From positions 1 to 64,000 of the forward strand of contig DATHNE010000261.1 of NCBI GenBank assembly GCA_035486355.1: a DNA stretch of 64,000 bases, written 5' to 3'. Shown piece after piece: positions 60,542 to 64,000 of this stretch. Position 1 is the first letter of the stretch, and each line of letters opens with the position of its first letter. The DNA is from Palsa-883 sp035486355. GTDB taxonomy: Bacteria > Pseudomonadota > Alphaproteobacteria > Acetobacterales > Acetobacteraceae. The notes under the pieces were generated by a model. That model was given only the letters and a program-made list of their open reading frames with translations, made no database searches and was not told the DNA's origin. A program made the translations under genes and the position numbers.

Positions 60542-60560
60542 TATACCCAGGTTGGGTATA
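60542..60560. promoter_or_regulatory. CsoR operator palindrome
   Basis: Perfect 7-base inverted repeat TATACCC-N5-GGGTATA (60542-60548 and 60554-60560) between divergent csoR and copA, 11 bases from the csoR start and 39 bases from the copA start. GTATA/TATAC-type sites with central G/C runs are the known CsoR-family operator pattern. A single site could control both genes. Confidence 0.8.
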
Positions 60561-60599
60561 TAGGGCAAGTCACAAATCGCCCGCCGCCGGAGGCCCCCC

Positions 60600-62951
60600 A
60601 TGTCCGACGCCCACGCCCACCACCATCACCACCCCGGCCCGGCCAGCGGCGCTACCCTGGAAGTGGAAAAGGTCATCGATCCCGTCTGCGGGATGAAGGT
60701 CAATCCGGAGACCGCGAAGCACCGCTTCGAGCATCAGGGCCAGGTGTTCCACTTCTGCAGCGGCAAGTGCCGCGAACAGTTCATCGCCGAGCCTGAGCGC
60801 TTCCTGGCGAAGGCCGAGCCCGCGCCGCCGCCCGTCGCCGCGCCTGGAGCCATCTGGACCTGCCCGATGCACCCGGAGATCCGCCAGGATCATGGCGGCT
60901 CCTGCCCGATCTGCGGCATGGCGCTGGAGCCGCTGGCACCCTCGGCGGAGACCGGCCCGAACCCGGAACTGCGCGATATGTCGCGCCGGTTCTGGGCCGG
61001 CGTAGCGCTGGCCGCACCGGTCTTCGTGCTGGCCATGGCCGGGTCGGCGCTGGATCGCCTGATCGCGCCCGCTCTCTCCGGCTGGATTCAGTTCGTGCTT
61101 GCATCGCCCGTCGTGCTGTGGGCCGGCGCGCCGTTCTTCCAGCGCGGCTGGCAATCGGTGCAACGCCTGAGCCTGAACATGTTCACCCTGATCGCGATGG
61201 GCGTGGGCACGGCCTATCTCTACAGCGTCGTCGCGATCCTGATTCCCGGCGCCTTCCCGGCGGGGTTTCGCGGTCCGGACGGATCGGTCGCCACGTATTT
61301 TGAAGCCTCGGCGGTGATCACAGTCCTGGTGCTGCTGGGCCAGGTGCTGGAACTGCGGGCACGCGAACAGACCGGTGGCGCCATCCGCGCGCTGCTCGAC
61401 CTGGCGCCGAAGACCGCGCATCGGCTGCGTGCCGATGGGTCGGATGAGGAGGTCACGCTCGACCAGGTGCGACCAGGTGACCGGTTGCGCGTGCGTCCCG
61501 GCGATGGCGTGCCGGTCGATGGCGTCGTGCTGGAAGGCCGCAGCACCGTTGATGAAGCGATGGTGACCGGAGAGGCGATGCCTGTCGCCAAGACCGCCGG
61601 CGACGCGCTGACCGGGGGCACGGTAAACGGCACCGGCATGCTGGTCATGCGCGCCGAGAAAATTGGCGCCGAGACGATGCTGGCCCGCATCGTCGCCATG
61701 GTGGCCGAGGCACAACGATCCCGCGCGCCGATCCAGCGGCTGGCCGACACAGTGTCGGGATATTTCGTACCGGCCGTGATCACGGTGGCGATCCTGGCGT
61801 TTGTCGCATGGATGATCTGGGGGCCGGCGCCGGCGTTCACCTATGGGCTGGTGGCCGCAGTGTCGGTGCTGATCATCGCCTGCCCCTGCGCGTTGGGCCT
61901 CGCCACGCCGATGTCGATCCAGGTCGGCGTCGGCAAGGGCGCCGGCGCGGGCGTGCTGATCCGCTCGGCCGAGGCGCTGGAGCGGATGGAACGGATGGAC
62001 ACGCTGGTGGTCGACAAGACTGGCACGCTGACGTTGGGCCGGCCGATCGTGACCGCCGTCGAGACCGTGTCAGGTGTCACTGAGGACGCGTTGCTGCGCG
62101 CCGCGGCCAATCTCGAACGCAGCAGTGAGCATCCGCTGGCGGCGGCGATCGTTGCAGCGGCACGGGAGCGGAACATCGTGCCCGGCGAAGCGACGGAGTT
62201 CGAGTCCGTCACCGGCCAGGGCGTGCATGGCCGCGTCGGCGGGCAGCGTGTCGCGTTGGGGAATGCCGCCCTTATGCAGGCCGAGCAGGTCGATATCGGC
62301 CCGGTGCAAGACACCGCGGCACGGCTGCGCGAGACCGGCGCAACGGTCCTGTTCGTGGCCCTGGATCACCAGCTGGCCGGCGCGATCGCGGTGGCGGATC
62401 CGATCAAAGAGACAACGTGGGCGGCGCTGGACGCGCTGCAGGCGGATGGTGTGCGCATCATGATGCTGACCGGCGATCACCGGCAGACGGCCGATGCCGT
62501 GGCGCGCCAGTTGCACATCAGCGACATCGAGGCCGAGGTCCAGCCGGCGGACAAGCATCGCGTGGTGCGCCGCCTGCGCGCCGAGGGCCGCGTCGTCGGC
62601 ATGGCGGGCGATGGCGTCAACGACGCGCCCGCGTTGGCCGAGGCCGATATCGGCATCGCCATGGGCACCGGCACCGAGGTGGCGATGCAAAGCGCCGGCA
62701 TCACGTTGCTGAAGGGCGACCTGACCGGCATCGTGCGCGCACGGCGGCTCAGCCGCGCCACCATGCGCAACATCAGGCAGAACCTGGTATTGGCCTTCGT
62801 CTACAACGTGCTGGGCGTGCCGATCGCCGCGGGCGCACTGTATCCCGCCTTCGGTCTGTTGCTCAGCCCGATGATCGCGGCGCTGGCGATGTCGCTCAGC
62901 TCGGTGTCGGTGATCACCAACGCGCTGCGGCTGCGGCGCGTGGTGTTGTAG
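60600..62951 (+). CDS. copA: Copper-exporting P1B-type ATPase
   Basis: A 783-residue Cu(I) P-type ATPase. The N-terminus has a His-rich tail (HAHHHHHPG), a YHS domain (IDPVCGMKVNPETAKHRFEH, VFHFCSGKCREQF) and a metal-binding repeat (WTCPMHPEIRQDHGGSCPIC) in place of the usual HMA domain. The membrane CPC is Cys428-Pro-Cys430 (IIACPCALGLATPMS). The phosphorylated Asp472 is in VVDKTGTLTLGRPI. The P domain ends MAGDGVNDAPALAEADIGIA. It pumps Cu(I) from the cytoplasm to the periplasm. The ATG at 60600 lies after the CsoR operator. The YHS/HMBD head may act as a copper acceptor. Confidence 0.93.
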   Translation: MSDAHAHHHHHPGPASGATLEVEKVIDPVCGMKVNPETAKHRFEHQGQVFHFCSGKCREQFIAEPERFLAKAEPAPPPVAAPGAIWTCPMHPEIRQDHGGSCPICGMALEPLAPSAETGPNPELRDMSRRFWAGVALAAPVFVLAMAGSALDRLIAPALSGWIQFVLASPVVLWAGAPFFQRGWQSVQRLSLNMFTLIAMGVGTAYLYSVVAILIPGAFPAGFRGPDGSVATYFEASAVITVLVLLGQVLELRAREQTGGAIRALLDLAPKTAHRLRADGSDEEVTLDQVRPGDRLRVRPGDGVPVDGVVLEGRSTVDEAMVTGEAMPVAKTAGDALTGGTVNGTGMLVMRAEKIGAETMLARIVAMVAEAQRSRAPIQRLADTVSGYFVPAVITVAILAFVAWMIWGPAPAFTYGLVAAVSVLIIACPCALGLATPMSIQVGVGKGAGAGVLIRSAEALERMERMDTLVVDKTGTLTLGRPIVTAVETVSGVTEDALLRAAANLERSSEHPLAAAIVAAARERNIVPGEATEFESVTGQGVHGRVGGQRVALGNAALMQAEQVDIGPVQDTAARLRETGATVLFVALDHQLAGAIAVADPIKETTWAALDALQADGVRIMMLTGDHRQTADAVARQLHISDIEAEVQPADKHRVVRRLRAEGRVVGMAGDGVNDAPALAEADIGIAMGTGTEVAMQSAGITLLKGDLTGIVRARRLSRATMRNIRQNLVLAFVYNVLGVPIAAGALYPAFGLLLSPMIAALAMSLSSVSVITNALRLRRVVL

Positions 62952-63242
62952 CTGCGGCAGCACGCCACCCCCTTCATCAACCTGCCCGTGGTTGCGACGC
63001 GCTTTCAACACGGAAGCAGAACGGAAGCGCACGGTGGGCGGCGGAGAAGATACGTTGCGCTTCGCACACAGCGCCAAAGTCTTTCTGCGCGGCCCTCCGT
63101 GGCCCTCCATTCTGCCGCCGTGTTAGAATGCGTGCGCGGCATCGACACACACCGCACCTCCAACAAGCCCCATGTCTCTCACGATTGACCACCCCTGCCC
63201 CGCTGCCTACCGTCACCTCAAAGTAACGGGAGGCAACGGGAC

Positions 63243-63271
63243 ATGACGACGATCGTTGGCACGGCCTGATG
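63243..63271 (+). promoter_or_regulatory. Short leader frame before the binding-protein gene
   Basis: ATG 63243 to TGA 63267-63269 (eight codons) has GGGAGG upstream, while the binding-protein ATG at 63269 overlaps its stop as TGATG and has no clear ribosome site of its own. Translation of the leader may feed the main gene. The coding status is speculative. Confidence 0.35.
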
Positions 63272-64000
63272 CGGCGATGGATCTTCGCCGCGCTGCTCGC
63301 TGGCCTGACCATCGCGCACGCGGCCGAACCAACGCACATCACGCTGGTGCAAAGCAGCCTCAGCTTCAACTTCGTCCCGCTGTACATCGCGCAGACCAAC
63401 GGCTACTTCACGCAGGAAGGCCTGAACGTCGACGTCGTGCTCGCCGGCGGCGGCCCCAAGGCCATGACCGCGCTCGTCGGCGGTGGCGGACAGTTCTCGG
63501 CCTCCGTCCTGCTGGACGGCATCATGGCGCACCGGCGTGGCCTGGATGACGTGCGCGCGATCGCAACGCTGTCGTATTTCCTCAAGCCAATGGTGATTCG
63601 CACCGACGTTGCGAAGGCACATGGAATCACCCGCGACATGCCCCTGAAAGCGCGGTTGCAGGCGATGAGGGGTCTGCGCATCGCCATCACCACGCCGGGC
63701 GCGAGCTCCGACATGCTGTTGCGCTATCTGTTTCTGCAGAACGGATTGCAACCCGATCGCGATCTGCAGATCGTGCCGCTGGGCGGCGTCTCGACGCAGA
63801 TCGCCGGCTTGCAGGCGGGTCAGGTGGACGGCTGTTCCTGCCTGCCGGGCGTCGACATCATCACCAATCGCAGCGGGCTGACCGAGGACGTGCTGAACCC
63901 GGACGACATGCAAGCATTGGACGGCGTGACCTATGGCACGCTGTACAGCCTGGCATCGTACGACAAGGCGCATCCCGACGTGATCCGCGGCGTCGCCCGC
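63269..64000 (+). CDS. NMT1-like ABC transporter substrate-binding protein, 3' end cut by window edge
   Basis: The first 244 codons of a periplasmic binding protein of the NMT1/SsuA group. It has a signal peptide (MRRWIFAALLAGLTIAHAAE), then ITLVQSSLSFNFVPLYIAQT with NGYFTQEGLNVDVVLAGGGP, KAMTALVGGGGQFSASVLLD, and RGLRIAITTPGASSDMLLRY. VDGCSCLPGVDIITN includes two Cys. The family binds sulfonates, nitrate, pyrimidines or similar small molecules; the ligand is unknown. It begins 318 bases after copA. The intergenic region 62952-63242 holds no supportable gene. The protein at window position 1-699 belongs to the same broad family. Confidence 0.88.
   Translation, partial: MRRWIFAALLAGLTIAHAAEPTHITLVQSSLSFNFVPLYIAQTNGYFTQEGLNVDVVLAGGGPKAMTALVGGGGQFSASVLLDGIMAHRRGLDDVRAIATLSYFLKPMVIRTDVAKAHGITRDMPLKARLQAMRGLRIAITTPGASSDMLLRYLFLQNGLQPDRDLQIVPLGGVSTQIAGLQAGQVDGCSCLPGVDIITNRSGLTEDVLNPDDMQALDGVTYGTLYSLASYDKAHPDVIRGVAR

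Noticed and set aside
1..64000. CRISPR arrays, tRNA or rRNA genes
   Set aside because: No direct repeats with regular spacers were seen in any intergenic interval, and no cloverleaf or rRNA-like sequence was recognised.

Overview
The window is a high-GC chromosomal segment of an alphaproteobacterium. The acpXL-fabZ-fabF-fabF-adh-lpxXL set for very-long-chain-acyl lipid A is an alphaproteobacterial signature. Together with the many periplasmic-binding-protein transporters and the oxalate operon it suggests Rhodospirillales, perhaps Acetobacteraceae. The family-level placement is inference, because no rRNA or other phylogenetic marker lies in the window. I found no tRNA, rRNA, CRISPR array, prophage or intact insertion sequence.

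Layout. 1-11.2 kb: a truncated NMT1-like binding protein, a badly decayed hybrid histidine kinase (pseudogene), a FAD/Fe-S D-2-hydroxyacid dehydrogenase with a DUF924 partner, a REP-like repeat, two unrecognised genes (one broken), then DUF1499 protein, SbmA/BacA-like ABC exporter and an AroE-like dehydrogenase. 11.2-18.1 kb: an IS630 scrap, then a branched-chain-amino-acid-type ABC system with two divergent paralogous binding proteins and a fused LivM-LivG subunit. 18.2-30 kb: a sulfotransferase-like gene, a TonB-dependent receptor, a NarL-type two-component pair, a TonB protein, and a sugar-type ABC operon with one binding protein, two complete permease pairs and no ATPase. 30-38 kb: class II aldolase, D-cysteine desulfhydrase, MsrP with a small membrane protein, an intact hybrid kinase (PAS-HK-REC-REC-Hpt) and a GAF protein. 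38-43 kb: a Gld-like ABC system (ATPase, permease, GldG, DUF4340) ending in a NUDIX gene.

43.1-48.9 kb: the VLCFA lipid A cluster. Its second ketosynthase lacks two of the three catalytic residues, and it is interrupted by a direct duplication carrying hairpins and a degenerate adh start. 49-55.5 kb: an exported low-complexity protein, the oxalate operon (GntR regulator, oxc, frc), a DapA-family lyase and a broken amidohydrolase. 55.5-60.2 kb: Fe-alcohol dehydrogenase followed by pqiABC. 60.2-63 kb: divergent csoR/copA with a clear palindromic operator between them. 63.2-64 kb: a second, truncated NMT1-like binding protein.

Themes: uptake through many solute-binding proteins, envelope building and maintenance (VLCFA lipid A, PqiABC, TonB system), copper defence and oxalate use, with local gene decay (three multi-lesion pseudogenes). 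The most unusual observations are the duplicated adh-start module in the lipid A operon, the KS/KS-like pair in that operon, the ATPase-less double-permease operon ending in tonB, and the pseudokinase whose catalytic His has become Pro.
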